Assembly: GCA_963773105.1 (NCBI GenBank)
Contig: CAVZAA010000001.1
Span: forward strand, 806,001 to 870,000
Reading direction: 5' to 3'
Length of the DNA stretch: 64,000 nt
From: Trebonia sp963773105
Lineage (GTDB): Bacteria > Actinomycetota > Actinomycetes > Streptosporangiales > Streptosporangiaceae
Both the position numbers and the translations under genes were made by a program. Each line of letters opens with the position of its first letter. Position 1 is the first letter of the stretch. The notes below the pieces were generated by a model. That model worked only from the letters and a program-made list of their open reading frames with translations, was not told the DNA's origin and searched no databases. This document shows positions 47,245-55,195 of this stretch, piece by piece.

Positions 47245-47861
47245 GCGCCGCCAAGCGGCTCGTGCTCTGGCGGCACGGGCAGACGATCTGGAACGTCGAG
47301 CACCGATTCCAGGGCCAAACCGACATCTCGCTCGACGAGACCGGTGAGGCCCAGGCCGAATACGCGGCCCGCCGGCTGGCGACCCTGATGCCCAGCGCGA
47401 TCTTCGCCTCCGACTTGTCACGGGCCCAGCAGACCGCCGCCCCCCTCAGCCGGCTCACCGGCCTGCCGGTCACCCCGGACAAGGGGCTGCGCGAGCGATC
47501 CGGCGGCCGCTGGGAGGGCCTGACCGACACCGAGATCCGTGAGCGGTACCCCCGGGAGCGCGCCAGCTGGGACCCGCCCGACGGCGAGCCGACGAGCGTG
47601 GTCGGGGACCGGATGAGCGGCGCGATCACCCGGATCGCGGACAGTATCGCCCCTGGCCAGCTCGCGGTCGTGGTCAGCCACGGCGCGGCCCTCCGGATCG
47701 GCATGGAGCGCCTGCTCGGCCTGCCGGCCCAGGGCATCGGCGTCCTCGGCCCGCTCGCCAACTGCTCCTGGTCGGTCCTGTCGGTCGTCGACGACCACTG
47801 GCGCCTGCTGGAGTACAACGCCGGAACCCTCCCCGAGCCGGTCATCGGCGACGACCGCTAG
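47241..47861 (+). CDS. Histidine phosphatase family protein (phosphoglycerate mutase-like)
   Basis: About 200 residues. Catalytic RHG in LVLWRHGQTIWN, partner histidine in VVVSHGAALRIGM, and SDLSRAQQTAAPL between. The protein most likely begins in the segment SAAKRLVLWRHG; the only initiator there is a rare CTG at 47241, whereas GTG at 47262 would leave just three residues before the catalytic arginine. In other actinomycetes the gene next to rsfS encodes such phosphatases (some glucosyl-3-phosphoglycerate phosphatases); the substrate is not clear here. Confidence 0.85.
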   Translation: MSAAKRLVLWRHGQTIWNVEHRFQGQTDISLDETGEAQAEYAARRLATLMPSAIFASDLSRAQQTAAPLSRLTGLPVTPDKGLRERSGGRWEGLTDTEIRERYPRERASWDPPDGEPTSVVGDRMSGAITRIADSIAPGQLAVVVSHGAALRIGMERLLGLPAQGIGVLGPLANCSWSVLSVVDDHWRLLEYNAGTLPEPVIGDDR

Positions 47862-47867
47862 CACGAC

Positions 47868-47909
47868 AACGGACCGCGGTTCCCCCGGCCGGGGGAACCG
47901 CGGTCCGTT
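47868..47909. terminator. 19-bp perfect inverted repeat after the phosphatase gene
   Basis: AACGGACCGCGGTTCCCCC (47868-47886) and its exact complement (47891-47909) enclose GGCC. Very stable stem directly after the operon end; no U-run. Probably the terminator of nadD-rsfS-phosphatase. Confidence 0.75.
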
Positions 47910-47961
47910 CGCGAGCAAAATGACTTTGTTCACCGGCGGACGCGAAGTAAGTTAGCGAGCC

Positions 47962-48538
47962 GTGGTCGTAGCCCGGGCAATGCTTGTCGTTGGCGGCAGT
48001 AAGCTGAGCGGGCGCAAATCGTGGCGGCTGCTCTGGGAGTCGAGCCTGGCCGCTCGGCCTCGGCGTCCTCGCGTGGGCGGCGGCCGACGCGCTCGACGGT
48101 CCGCTGGTGGTGGCGGCGCACTTGTGGTGGCTCGGCGCAGTTCTGCTGGTGATGTGGCTGGTGGCGCTCTACGTGATCAGCGACGCCGCCCGCACCCACC
48201 AGATCGGGCTACGGGCGATGGCGATCATGCTGTGCTGCGGTGACGGCCGCCGTCGGCAGCGTCTCCTACGACGACATCACGCTGGCCCAGTCGCTGTTGA
48301 CGCGCACGCCGAACACGCCCTGTTCGAGCGCTACGCCGCGGCGACCGCCGCCGTCGCGGGCTCGGCCGGCACGATCACCCTGCTTGTCTCGCACCGGTTC
48401 GCCACCGTCCGGATGGCGGACCTGATCGTCTACCTGGAGGCAGGTCACGCGGCCGAGTGCGGCACCCACGACCAGCTAATGTCCGCCGGCGGCCGCTACG
48501 CGGAGTTGTTGGCCCTTCAGGCGGCCGGCGACGGCTGA
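47962..48538 (+). pseudogene. ABC exporter remnant, middle missing
   Basis: Front: a GTG frame (47962) reads SWRLLWESSLAAR and, one frame later, LGVLAWAAADALDGPLVVAAHLWWLGAVLLVMWLVALY, a membrane region. AVGSVSYDDITLAQS follows in a third frame. It is joined to the back of a nucleotide-binding domain: VDAHAEHALFERYAAA, then TITLLVSHRFATVRMADLIVYLEAGHAAECGTHDQLM (H-loop and end of an ABC domain). Most of the membrane domain, Walker A, signature and Walker B are gone. About 400 residues are missing compared with a normal 600-residue half-transporter. Not expected to work. Confidence 0.65.
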
Positions 48539-48570
48539 GGTCGGTCGAGCAGCCGGGTGCGGTAAGGAGA

Positions 48571-48879
48571 TCAGGCGACCCCGGCCAGCCGGAGCAGGGC
48601 GGTGACGCCGGCCGCCACCAGGACGACGACGGGGAACGGGGCCCGGCGGGCGGCGAGGACGCCGGCCACCAGCACGCCGGCCGGGCGCGCCCAGCCGGCG
48701 AAGTCGTGGCCGTTCATCAGCGCCGAGGTCGCGGCGAGCGCTATCAGCAACACGGCTGCGGCATCGGCGAACAGCACCGTAGCGGCCGGCGGCAGCGTTA
48801 TGCGGTCCCGGCAGAGCGGGCCGATGATTCTGAACGCATAGGTAATGACGGCCAGGGCGGCGATCGCGAGCAGTGGCAT
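48571..48879 (-). CDS. azlD: AzlD-family branched-chain amino acid exporter subunit
   Basis: 102 residues with three hydrophobic helices (LLAIAALAVITYAFRIIG, ATVLFADAAAVLLIALAATSAL, and the C-terminal FPVVVLVAAGVTALLRL). The small subunit of AzlCD-type exporters (BrnFE in corynebacteria). The ATG overlaps the stop of azlC by four bases (ATGA). Confidence 0.85.
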   Translation of the reverse strand: MPLLAIAALAVITYAFRIIGPLCRDRITLPPAATVLFADAAAVLLIALAATSALMNGHDFAGWARPAGVLVAGVLAARRAPFPVVVLVAAGVTALLRLAGVA

Positions 48880-49760
48880 CAGCGTTCTCCCGTTAGCTGA
48901 TCGACGCTGGGAGCGGCGGCGTTCGTGCGCCGGGAGTCGGCGGCCGGCGGCGCACCGCGCTCCGTCATGCGGCGGCGGGGCCGCCACCCGGTGGCCAGGC
49001 CGGCCAGGGCGGCGAGCACCGGCAGGCCGGCCGGCAGCACCGGCGTGAGGGCGACCGCGATCACCGCCCCGGTCCCGGCCGAGATCCGGGTGCGAAGCTC
49101 GGCCAGGGTCGGCAGCGCGAGCGCGATCAGCACGGCCGGGAAGGTGGCGTCCAGACCGAACACGTTGGTGTTCCGCACCACCGAGCCGGCCAGCACGCCC
49201 AGCAGCACGGCGACGTTCCAGGCGCAGAACAAGGTCAGACCGCAGGTCCAGAACGCAGCCCGCCGCCGGGCGGGGTCGGTCTGCCGCAGCGCGAACGCGA
49301 CCGATTCGTCGGTGATGATGTGCGCGCCGAGCAGGCGGATCGGCCAGCCGGCCAAGGGCGGCCCGGCCGGGCTGGCACCGTCGTACGAGTCCGCCTGGTC
49401 GGCCCGGTCGGGCGGGCCGACGACGTCCGCCACCGCCAGGCCGTAGGGGAACAGCCTGGTGTTGAGTACCGCCCCCGCCGCGACGGCGGCGAACGGGCTG
49501 CCGCCCGCCAGCACCACGCCGACCGCGGCGATCTGCGATCCGCCGGCGAAGACCAGCAGCGACATCGCGACCGGGACCCACCAGGGCAGGCCGCCGGCCA
49601 CCGCCGTCGCACCGAACGACAGGCCGACGAGCCCGTCCGCCAGGCAGACCAGCGCGACGTCGCGGAGCAGCCTCGAACCCCGCGCCGACGACAGCGCCGG
49701 CACCCCACCAGCCGGCGCCGGCGCGGGCATCGGTCCGACTGTTCGCCACAGAAGACTCAT
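48879..49760 (-). CDS. azlC: AzlC-family branched-chain amino acid permease
   Basis: About 293 residues, multi-pass. The family region LADGLVGLSFGATAVAGGLPWWVPVAMSLLVFAGGSQIAAVGVVLAGGSP and LGAHIITDESVAFAL are typical of AzlC. The ATG at 49760 (MSLLWRTVGPMPA) is chosen because the frame upstream crosses an operator-like palindrome and the divergent gene. It forms a two-gene export unit with azlD and is likely controlled by the divergently encoded XRE-cupin regulator. Confidence 0.86.
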   Translation of the reverse strand: MSLLWRTVGPMPAPAPAGGVPALSSARGSRLLRDVALVCLADGLVGLSFGATAVAGGLPWWVPVAMSLLVFAGGSQIAAVGVVLAGGSPFAAVAAGAVLNTRLFPYGLAVADVVGPPDRADQADSYDGASPAGPPLAGWPIRLLGAHIITDESVAFALRQTDPARRRAAFWTCGLTLFCAWNVAVLLGVLAGSVVRNTNVFGLDATFPAVLIALALPTLAELRTRISAGTGAVIAVALTPVLPAGLPVLAALAGLATGWRPRRRMTERGAPPAADSRRTNAAAPSVDQLTGER

Positions 49761-49776
49761 GTTCAATATAATGAAC
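49761..49776. promoter_or_regulatory. Inverted repeat GTTCA-N6-TGAAC between azlC and the regulator
   Basis: GTTCAATATAATGAAC directly before the azlC start, AT-rich, in the 68-base divergent region. A likely operator for the XRE-cupin regulator at 49829, able to control both directions. Confidence 0.55.
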
Positions 49777-49828
49777 ACGGTCCGGAAGGGTTCGTCAAAC
49801 CGAATAATCGGGAGTCTGGAGCGAACAG

Positions 49829-50389
49829 GTGTCAGATACGGCCGCGGACGTTGTTGCGCTGATCTCGATGTCACTGCGCCGTGAGCGGGCGCGGGCCGGG
49901 CTGAGCCTGACCGAGCTGGCAAGGCGGGCGGGCGTCGCCAAGTCCACCCTGTCCCAGCTGGAGAACGGCGTCGGCAACCCGTCGCTGGAGACGCTCTGGG
50001 CGCTTGCCCAGGCCCTCGGCGTCCCCCTCAGCCGCCTGGTGGATCCGCCTCACCACGGCATCCAGGTGATCCGCGCGGGGGAGGGGGCGGTCATGCACGC
50101 CGAGCGCGCCGCCTACGACGCGGCCCTTCTGTCGTCCTGCCCGCCGGGTGCGCGTCGCGACATCTACCGGGTCATCGGGCAGCCGGGCGGGCCTCATCGG
50201 GCCCACCCGCACATGCCTGGCACCCTGGAGCACCTGATCCTCGGCAGCGGGCGCGTGCTGGCAGGTCCGGAGGGCGAGGCGGTCGAGCTGGGCCCGGGCG
50301 ACTATCTCCGCTATCCCAGTGACGTCCTGCACGTCTTCGACGCGCTGGAGCCGGACACCTCGGGCATCATCATCATGGAGCATGTCTGA
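49829..50389 (+). CDS. XRE-family regulator with C-terminal cupin domain
   Basis: 186 residues. N-terminal helix-turn-helix (LRRERARAGLSLTELARRAGVAKSTLSQLENG, approximately residues 17-48) and a cupin sensor domain (HPHMPGTLEHLILGSGRVLAGPEG, VELGPGDYLRYPSDVLHVFDAL) near the C-terminus. Such proteins sense small metabolites. Divergent from azlCD, which it probably regulates. GTG start at 49829. Confidence 0.9.
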   Translation: MSDTAADVVALISMSLRRERARAGLSLTELARRAGVAKSTLSQLENGVGNPSLETLWALAQALGVPLSRLVDPPHHGIQVIRAGEGAVMHAERAAYDAALLSSCPPGARRDIYRVIGQPGGPHRAHPHMPGTLEHLILGSGRVLAGPEGEAVELGPGDYLRYPSDVLHVFDALEPDTSGIIIMEHV

Positions 50390-50441
50390 TCAACCCGCTC
50401 ACCAAATCCCAACACCGGCTCTCTAGTTTCCTACTAAATAG

Positions 50442-50458
50442 ATCGATATAGTATCGAT
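50442..50458. promoter_or_regulatory. Palindrome over the -10 region of the arylsulfotransferase-like gene
   Basis: ATCGATA-TAG-TATCGAT, perfect seven-base arms. It covers a TATAGT -10-like element (50447-50452), 39 bases before the ATG at 50497. Placement fits repressor control; the regulator is not identifiable. Confidence 0.5.
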
Positions 50459-50496
50459 GCTTGCAAAGATCAACTGGTGACGGGAGTCAAGCAACG

Positions 50497-51701
50497 ATGC
50501 GTAAGAAAACCTGGGTTACGGGCCTGCTGATCGGGGCCTCGGCCGTCGCGGCCCTGGCGTCGGTGGCGGCGGGGCCCGCAGCGTCGGCCGCGAGCAAGTC
50601 GGCCGCGACCGCGCTCAAGCCGCCACCGGTCACGATCCTGTCCGAAAAGGCCGCCAACGGCGGCGGGGACATTTTCATCTCCCCGTTTGGCGACGCGACC
50701 ACGTACGCCCCGGCGGGTGAAGAGGACGCGGACTTCCGCACCCAGACCTACGACGGCAAGCCGGTGCTGACCTTCTGGCAGGGCACCGGCCTCGGCGGCG
50801 TTGCGACGGGCGCCGACTACATCTACAACGACCACTACAAGCTGATCGCCACCGTCAAGGCGGGCAACGGCTACTCGGCCGACGGCCACGAGTTCCTTAT
50901 CACGCCGTGGAACACCGCGCTGAACATCTCCTACACCACCGCGACCGCGAACCTGACGAAGATCGGCGGCCCGGCCGACCAGGCGGTCATCAACGGCATC
51001 GTGCAGGAGATCAACATCAATACCGGCAAGGTGCTCTTCCAGTGGAACAGCGCCGGCCACGTGCCGTACGCGCAGAGCGAGCAGCCGCTGCCGACGTCCG
51101 CGTCCACCCCGTGGGACTGTGGGACTGGTTCCACCTCAACGCGATCAAGATGGACACCAACGGGAACTTCCTGATCGACGCGCGTGACACCTGGGCCACC
51201 TACGAGGTCTCGCCCCGCACCGGCAAGATCGAATGGCGGCTCGGCGGCAAGGACAGCTCGTTCAAGATCAAGGCGGCCAAGGGCCAGGTGCTCGATAGCG
51301 CGGGCGCGATCTTCGCCTGGCAGCACGACCCCGAGGGGCATGGCAACGGCATCTACACGTTCTTCGACAACGACGCGGCCGGCACCGCCAACACCCCGAC
51401 CGACGTCCTCGTGGATCTCCCGTATAGCCGCGCGGTCACCGTCAAGCTCAACTTCCGCACCCGCGTCGCGACGCTGATCAAGTCCGACAACCAGGCGGAA
51501 GACCTGAGCGCCCCCTCGCAGGGCAACGCCCAGCTGCTCCGCGACCGCGACCTGTTCGTCGGCTGGGGCGCGCTGCCCTACTTCTCCGAGTTCAGCCCGT
51601 CGGGCAAGCTCATATTCAACGCGCAGTTCCCGGTCGGCGTGAACAGCTACCGCGCCTACCGTCTCCCCTGGAACCCCGCCCCCCAGCGGTCGCACCACTA
51701 G
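50497..51701 (+). pseudogene. Secreted arylsulfotransferase-like protein (Arylsulfotran_2 type), frameshifted by an 8-bp duplication
   Basis: Signal peptide KTWVTGLLIGASAVAALASVAAGPAASAA with a cleavage site after ASA. The mature part is a beta-propeller-like ASST-family domain: YSADGHEFLITPWNTALNIS, NGIVQEININTGKVLFQW, then LNAIKMDTNGNFLIDARDTW, SPRTGKIEWRLGGKDSSF and AWQHDPEGHGNGIYTFFDNDA. At 51111-51126 GTGGGACT occurs twice in tandem; removing one copy restores TPWDWFHLNAI. With the duplication the frame ends early near 51174. Homologues are secreted and act on aromatic substrates or are of unknown function. About 398 residues when restored. Confidence 0.8.
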
Positions 51702-51714
51702 CAACCCAAGGCCG

Positions 51715-51751
51715 ATGCCGCCCGACATTCCCGGAATGTCGGGCGGGCATC
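51715..51751. terminator. Hairpin after the arylsulfotransferase-like gene
   Basis: ATGCCGCCCGACATTCC pairs with GGAATGTCGGGCGGGCAT (one bulged G) 13 bases after the gene end. No U-run, but position and strength fit a terminator. Confidence 0.65.
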
Positions 51752-51783
51752 GCGCTGTGTTGGTGCATCTCGCCTGTCTGCGG

Positions 51784-51901
51784 CACCTGTCGCCTGCGCC
51801 ATCGACCCGGAACGTTACCTGTCGCCTACGCCGTCGACACTAATTGGCGCGGTCGCTGGCGTAGGTGACCGGCGGGCGTACCTGCCGGCTGCGCCAGCGA
51901 C
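51784..51901. repeat. Cluster of 23-bp intergenic repeats
   Basis: Three direct copies near TACCTGTCGCCTGCGCC-TCGAC at 51784-51806, 51816-51838 and 51879-51901, and a partial inverted copy at about 51852-51870 (GTCGCTGGCGTAGGTGACC). The 296-base gap between the ASST-like gene and MmcQ consists mainly of these. Inverted copies could pair, as in REP-type elements. No gene seen. Confidence 0.6.
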
Positions 51902-51997
51902 AGGTGGCGAGTCCCTGTCGGATCAGCAGTCGACGCCGATGGGGACGCAAGCGGCGGATGGCGGCGCTGACCCGGGGGCCGGGCCTATTCTGGGGCC

Positions 51998-52558
51998 ATG
52001 GTCGACCCGGATAGCCGGCCCGCCAGCGTCGCTGACGTGCATGAGCTCGCGCTGGCGATGCCGCACGTCACGCGATGGGCCGGCCCGCCGGAGAAACCGC
52101 CGGTCTACCAGGTCGGCGGGAAGTCGTTCGTGTTCTTCCGCAACCCGCGACCGGACGCCTGCGATCCGGTGACCGGGGAGCGCTACGACGACGTGATCGT
52201 GTTCTGGGTCGCCGACGAGGCCGACAAGCGCTCGCTGGTCGACGACCCGGACTCCCCGTTCTTCACCACGCCGCACTTCGACGGCCACCTGTCGGTCCTG
52301 CTGCGGGGCAGGCACGTCCCGGAACTGAGCTACGCCGAGCTAGCCGAGGTGGTCCAGGACGCGTGGCTCGCGCGCGCCTCGCGAAAACGGGCCGCCCAGT
52401 GGCTCGCGGCGCAGGACCTGAAAAGGCCCGGCCACGCGACCGTTCGGGATGACGCTGATTTTGACTTAAAGATTTTTCTGCGCGTGTCGAATCCGGACGC
52501 AGCCGTTCGACGTGACAGTGAGCCGGGACGTCCGGCCGGGGAGAGGAGACGCAGATGA
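51998..52558 (+). CDS. MmcQ/YjbR family DNA-binding-like protein
   Basis: 186 residues. The MmcQ/YjbR fold is visible: ALAMPHVTRWAGPPEKPPVYQVGGKSFVFF at the start and SPFFTTPHFDGHLSVLLRGRHVP followed by ELAEVVQDAWLARASRKRAAQWL. Function of the family is unclear. The last 45 residues have no family match and lie over the promoter of the YCII gene; its stop overlaps the next ATG (ATGA). The natural end may be earlier, near residue 145, lost by a small change. Confidence 0.82.
   Translation: MVDPDSRPASVADVHELALAMPHVTRWAGPPEKPPVYQVGGKSFVFFRNPRPDACDPVTGERYDDVIVFWVADEADKRSLVDDPDSPFFTTPHFDGHLSVLLRGRHVPELSYAELAEVVQDAWLARASRKRAAQWLAAQDLKRPGHATVRDDADFDLKIFLRVSNPDAAVRRDSEPGRPAGERRRR
52485..52511 (+). 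promoter_or_regulatory. ECF42-type promoter of the YCII-sigma operon
   Basis: TGTCGA (52485-52490), 17 bases, CGAC (52508-52511). This is the pattern I recall for ECF42 sigma factors in Streptomyces (TGTCGA at -35, CG[A/T]C at -10) found in front of their DGPF/YCII genes. Here it lies 44 bases before the YCII start and the gene pair is of exactly that type, so autoregulation is expected. Confidence 0.7.
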
Positions 52559-52986
52559 AGGTCATGGTGCTGGTCCATGCGACGCAGGACAGCGAGCAGG
52601 GCGACTACGCCGCCCACGTCGACGAGTTCGAGGCGATGGGCAAGTACAACGAGGAGCTGGTGAAGGCGGGGATCATGCTGGCCGGGGAGGGGCTGGAGCC
52701 GTCGTCGCAGGGGAAGCTCGTTACCTTCGCCGCCGACAGCGGGGGATCGCGGGTCATTGACGGCCCGTTCGCCGAGGCGAAGGAGGTCATCGGCGGATTC
52801 TGGATCTGGCAGGTCTCCTCGATGGAGGAGGCGGTCGAGTGGCTGCGGCGGGCGCCGTTCCGCGACCAGTCGGTGGAGCTGCGCCGGATCCTCGAGTCGG
52901 CCGACTTCGAGGGCCAGCTCCCGCCGGAGGTCATGGAGAACGAGGCCCGGCTGCGCGCGCAGACCGCCGCGTCCGCCGAGGGGTAG
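52555..52986 (+). CDS. YCII-related (DGPF-domain) protein
   Basis: 143 residues. Contains the VIDGPFAEAKEVIGGFWIWQV block that names the DGPF family and the start MKVMVLVHATQDSE. Such proteins are the constant neighbours of ECF42 sigma factors; their biochemical role is unknown. The ATG lies in ATGA overlap with the MmcQ stop, and the sigma gene follows after nine bases. Confidence 0.9.
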   Translation: MKVMVLVHATQDSEQGDYAAHVDEFEAMGKYNEELVKAGIMLAGEGLEPSSQGKLVTFAADSGGSRVIDGPFAEAKEVIGGFWIWQVSSMEEAVEWLRRAPFRDQSVELRRILESADFEGQLPPEVMENEARLRAQTAASAEG

Positions 52987-52995
52987 GCGCCGCCC

Positions 52996-54333
52996 TTGTC
53001 GGAACAGCCGTCGGAACAGCCGTCGGAGCAGCCGTCGGAACAGCCGTCGGCACCTCCGCCAAGCCAGGCAGTGCAGCGGACCGTCGAAGCGGTCTGGCGG
53101 ATCGAGTCGGCGCGCCTGGTCGGCGCGCTGGCCCGGGTCACCGGGGACGTGGGGCTGGCCGAGGACCTGGCCCAGGACGCGCTGGTGGCCGCGCTTGAGC
53201 AGTGGCCGTCCGGCGGCGTCCCCGACAACCCGGGAGCATGGCTCACCGCTGTCGCGCGCAGTCGTTACGTCGACGGCGTGCGGCGCGCGGTGACGTTCGA
53301 GCGGAAGGCCGCGGAGCTGGGCGTCCAGGCCGGCCCGGAGACGGAGAACCCAATGGACGAGATCGAGTTCGACACCCACGTCACCGACGACGTGCTCAAG
53401 TTGATCTTCACCGCCTGCCACCCGGTGCTGTCCCGCGACGGGCGCGTGGCGCTGACGCTCAAGCTGGTCGGCGGCCTGTCGACCGAGCAGGTCGCGCGGG
53501 CCTTCCTGGTCCCAACCCCCACGATGGCGGCCCGGATCACCCGGGCCAAGAAGGCCCTCGCGGACGCGAAGGTCGGTTTCGAGGTGCCGGTCGGCCCGGA
53601 GCTCGCCAACCGGTTCGCCTCCGTTCTCGAGGTCGTGTACCTGATCTTCAACGAGGGCTACGCGGCGACGTCGGGGGAGTCCTGGTACCGGGCGGAGCTG
53701 TGCGACGAGGCGATGCGGCTGGGGCGGATGCTGTCCGCGCTGGCACCGGAAGAGCCGGAGGCGCATGGGCTCGTCGCGCTGATGGAGATCCAGGCGTCCC
53801 GGATTCCCGCCCGCACCGGACCGGGCGGCGAGCCGGTCACGCTGCTCGAGCAGGACCGGGCCCGCTGGAACCGGCTGCTCATAACCCACGGCCTGGCCGC
53901 GCTGGCGAAGGCGGCGGCGTGCGCGCGCAGCACCGGTCCGCGCGGCAAGCTCGGGCCGTACGTCCTCCAGGCCGAGCTCGCCGCCTGCCACACAAGGGCG
54001 GGCACCGCCGCCGACACCGACTGGCGTCGCATCGTCGGGCTGTACGAGACCCTCGGCCAGCTCACCCCGTCCCCGGTCATCGAGCTCAACCGCGCCGTCG
54101 CGGTCGCGATGGCGGACGGGCCGGCGGCCGGCCTGGCCATCGTCGACGGGCTAACGGGCGACCCCGCGCTGGCGGGCTATCACCTGCTGCCCGCGGTCCG
54201 CGCGGACCTGCTCGCCCGCCTCGGCCGGGCCGAGCAGGCCCGAGCGGAGTTCGAGCGGGCCGCCGCCCTCACCGCCAACGGCAGCGAGCGCGCACACCTG
54301 CTGCGCCGCGCCGCCGCGATCGCGGCCGCGTGA
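52996..54333 (+). CDS. ECF RNA polymerase sigma factor, ECF42-like, with long C-terminal extension
   Basis: 445 residues. Sigma region 2 (ARLVGALARVTGDVGLAEDLAQDALVAALEQWP) and region 4 (LTLKLVGGLSTEQVARAFLVPTPTMAARITRAK) are followed by a C-terminal extension of over 200 residues (LSALAPEEPEAHGLVALMEIQASR, ELNRAVAVAMADGPAAGL), which in ECF42 is TPR-like. No anti-sigma gene is next to it, as usual for the group. Starts with TTG at 52996 and four tandem SEQP repeats, encoded by a 12-bp unit; GTG at 53070 is an alternative start that would skip them. Overexpressed signals are unknown. Confidence 0.9.
   Translation: MSEQPSEQPSEQPSEQPSAPPPSQAVQRTVEAVWRIESARLVGALARVTGDVGLAEDLAQDALVAALEQWPSGGVPDNPGAWLTAVARSRYVDGVRRAVTFERKAAELGVQAGPETENPMDEIEFDTHVTDDVLKLIFTACHPVLSRDGRVALTLKLVGGLSTEQVARAFLVPTPTMAARITRAKKALADAKVGFEVPVGPELANRFASVLEVVYLIFNEGYAATSGESWYRAELCDEAMRLGRMLSALAPEEPEAHGLVALMEIQASRIPARTGPGGEPVTLLEQDRARWNRLLITHGLAALAKAAACARSTGPRGKLGPYVLQAELAACHTRAGTAADTDWRRIVGLYETLGQLTPSPVIELNRAVAVAMADGPAAGLAIVDGLTGDPALAGYHLLPAVRADLLARLGRAEQARAEFERAAALTANGSERAHLLRRAAAIAAA
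52999..53046 (+). repeat. 12-bp tandem repeat at the sigma factor N-terminus, four copies
   Basis: TCGGAACAGCCG four times (third copy with one change, GAG for GAA), encoding S-E-Q-P. Directly behind the TTG start codon, so copy number could change the N-terminus. Confidence 0.9.
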
Positions 54334-54356
54334 GAGCGCGGCGTCAGCGTCCGCCG

Positions 54357-55145
54357 TTACCGCTTCCAGTTGTAAGGCGTCGTGGTCGAGACCTTGACCA
54401 GGCCCGACCGTTCGAGGATAGGGCGCGAGAACTCGGTCGAATCGCTGTTTATGTACTTCTTGCCCAGCCGCAGCGCCGACCGGGCCCGCTCGGCCGTCAG
54501 CGCCCGGTAGATACCGCGGCCGCGCCATTCCGGCCGGGTCGCACCGCCCCAGATCCCGGCGAAGTCGGTCCCCTCCACCGGCTCTATCCGTCCGGCGCTG
54601 ACGATCATCCCGTCCGCCTCCGCGACCCACAGCTCGATCACGTCGCCGCGCGCCAGCCGCCGCAGCAGCCCGTCCAGCATTTCATCGCCGTGCGAGCTGC
54701 CGAAGACCTCGTCCTGCATCGCGAGCATCGCCCGGATATCCGCCTCCTCGGTGACCCGCCGCAGCGTCACCCCGTCGGGCAGCGGGACGTCCACCGCGAG
54801 CGCCTGGGCGTCACCCACCATGATCGATTCCGGCTCATCGGGCGTGAACCCATGCGAAATCAGCGCCTCGTGCAGTCCGGGCGCGCGGTCGTGGCCCCTG
54901 GTCTTCCACTCCACCCGGCTGATTTCCGGGTCGGCCTGGAAGTGCGCCAGCGCCGACGGCACCATCCGCCTGATCTCGTCGGCCTCCGCCCCGCCCAGAT
55001 CCTGGTAGGTGACAAACCCGCGCCCGCTGGCGAACGTCACCAGGCGCAGCGGGCCGCGCCGGGTGACGGAAAGCGCGCCGGGGGTTTCGGCGTCGGTACG
55101 GAGCTGGCTGTCATAGGCCGCCAGCAGGCCGGCAGAATCGATCAC
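54357..55145 (-). CDS. GNAT-family N-acetyltransferase
   Basis: 262 residues. The C-terminal GNAT fold has the acetyl-CoA loop RPEWRGRGIYRALTAERARSALRLG and AEADGMIVSAGRIEPV. The first 120 residues look like a degenerate second GNAT-like domain (RVEWKTRGHDRAPGLHEALISHGF). The GTG at 55145 (MIDSAGLLAAYDSQLR) is preferred to a longer frame because the latter starts in basic, non-typical sequence. Substrate unknown. Convergent with the sigma gene. Confidence 0.87.
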   Translation of the reverse strand: MIDSAGLLAAYDSQLRTDAETPGALSVTRRGPLRLVTFASGRGFVTYQDLGGAEADEIRRMVPSALAHFQADPEISRVEWKTRGHDRAPGLHEALISHGFTPDEPESIMVGDAQALAVDVPLPDGVTLRRVTEEADIRAMLAMQDEVFGSSHGDEMLDGLLRRLARGDVIELWVAEADGMIVSAGRIEPVEGTDFAGIWGGATRPEWRGRGIYRALTAERARSALRLGKKYINSDSTEFSRPILERSGLVKVSTTTPYNWKR

Positions 55146-55195
55146 GCCGACAAGAGTGCAGGTACGAATCCGACGCGGCAACTCGTTTTCTCACA

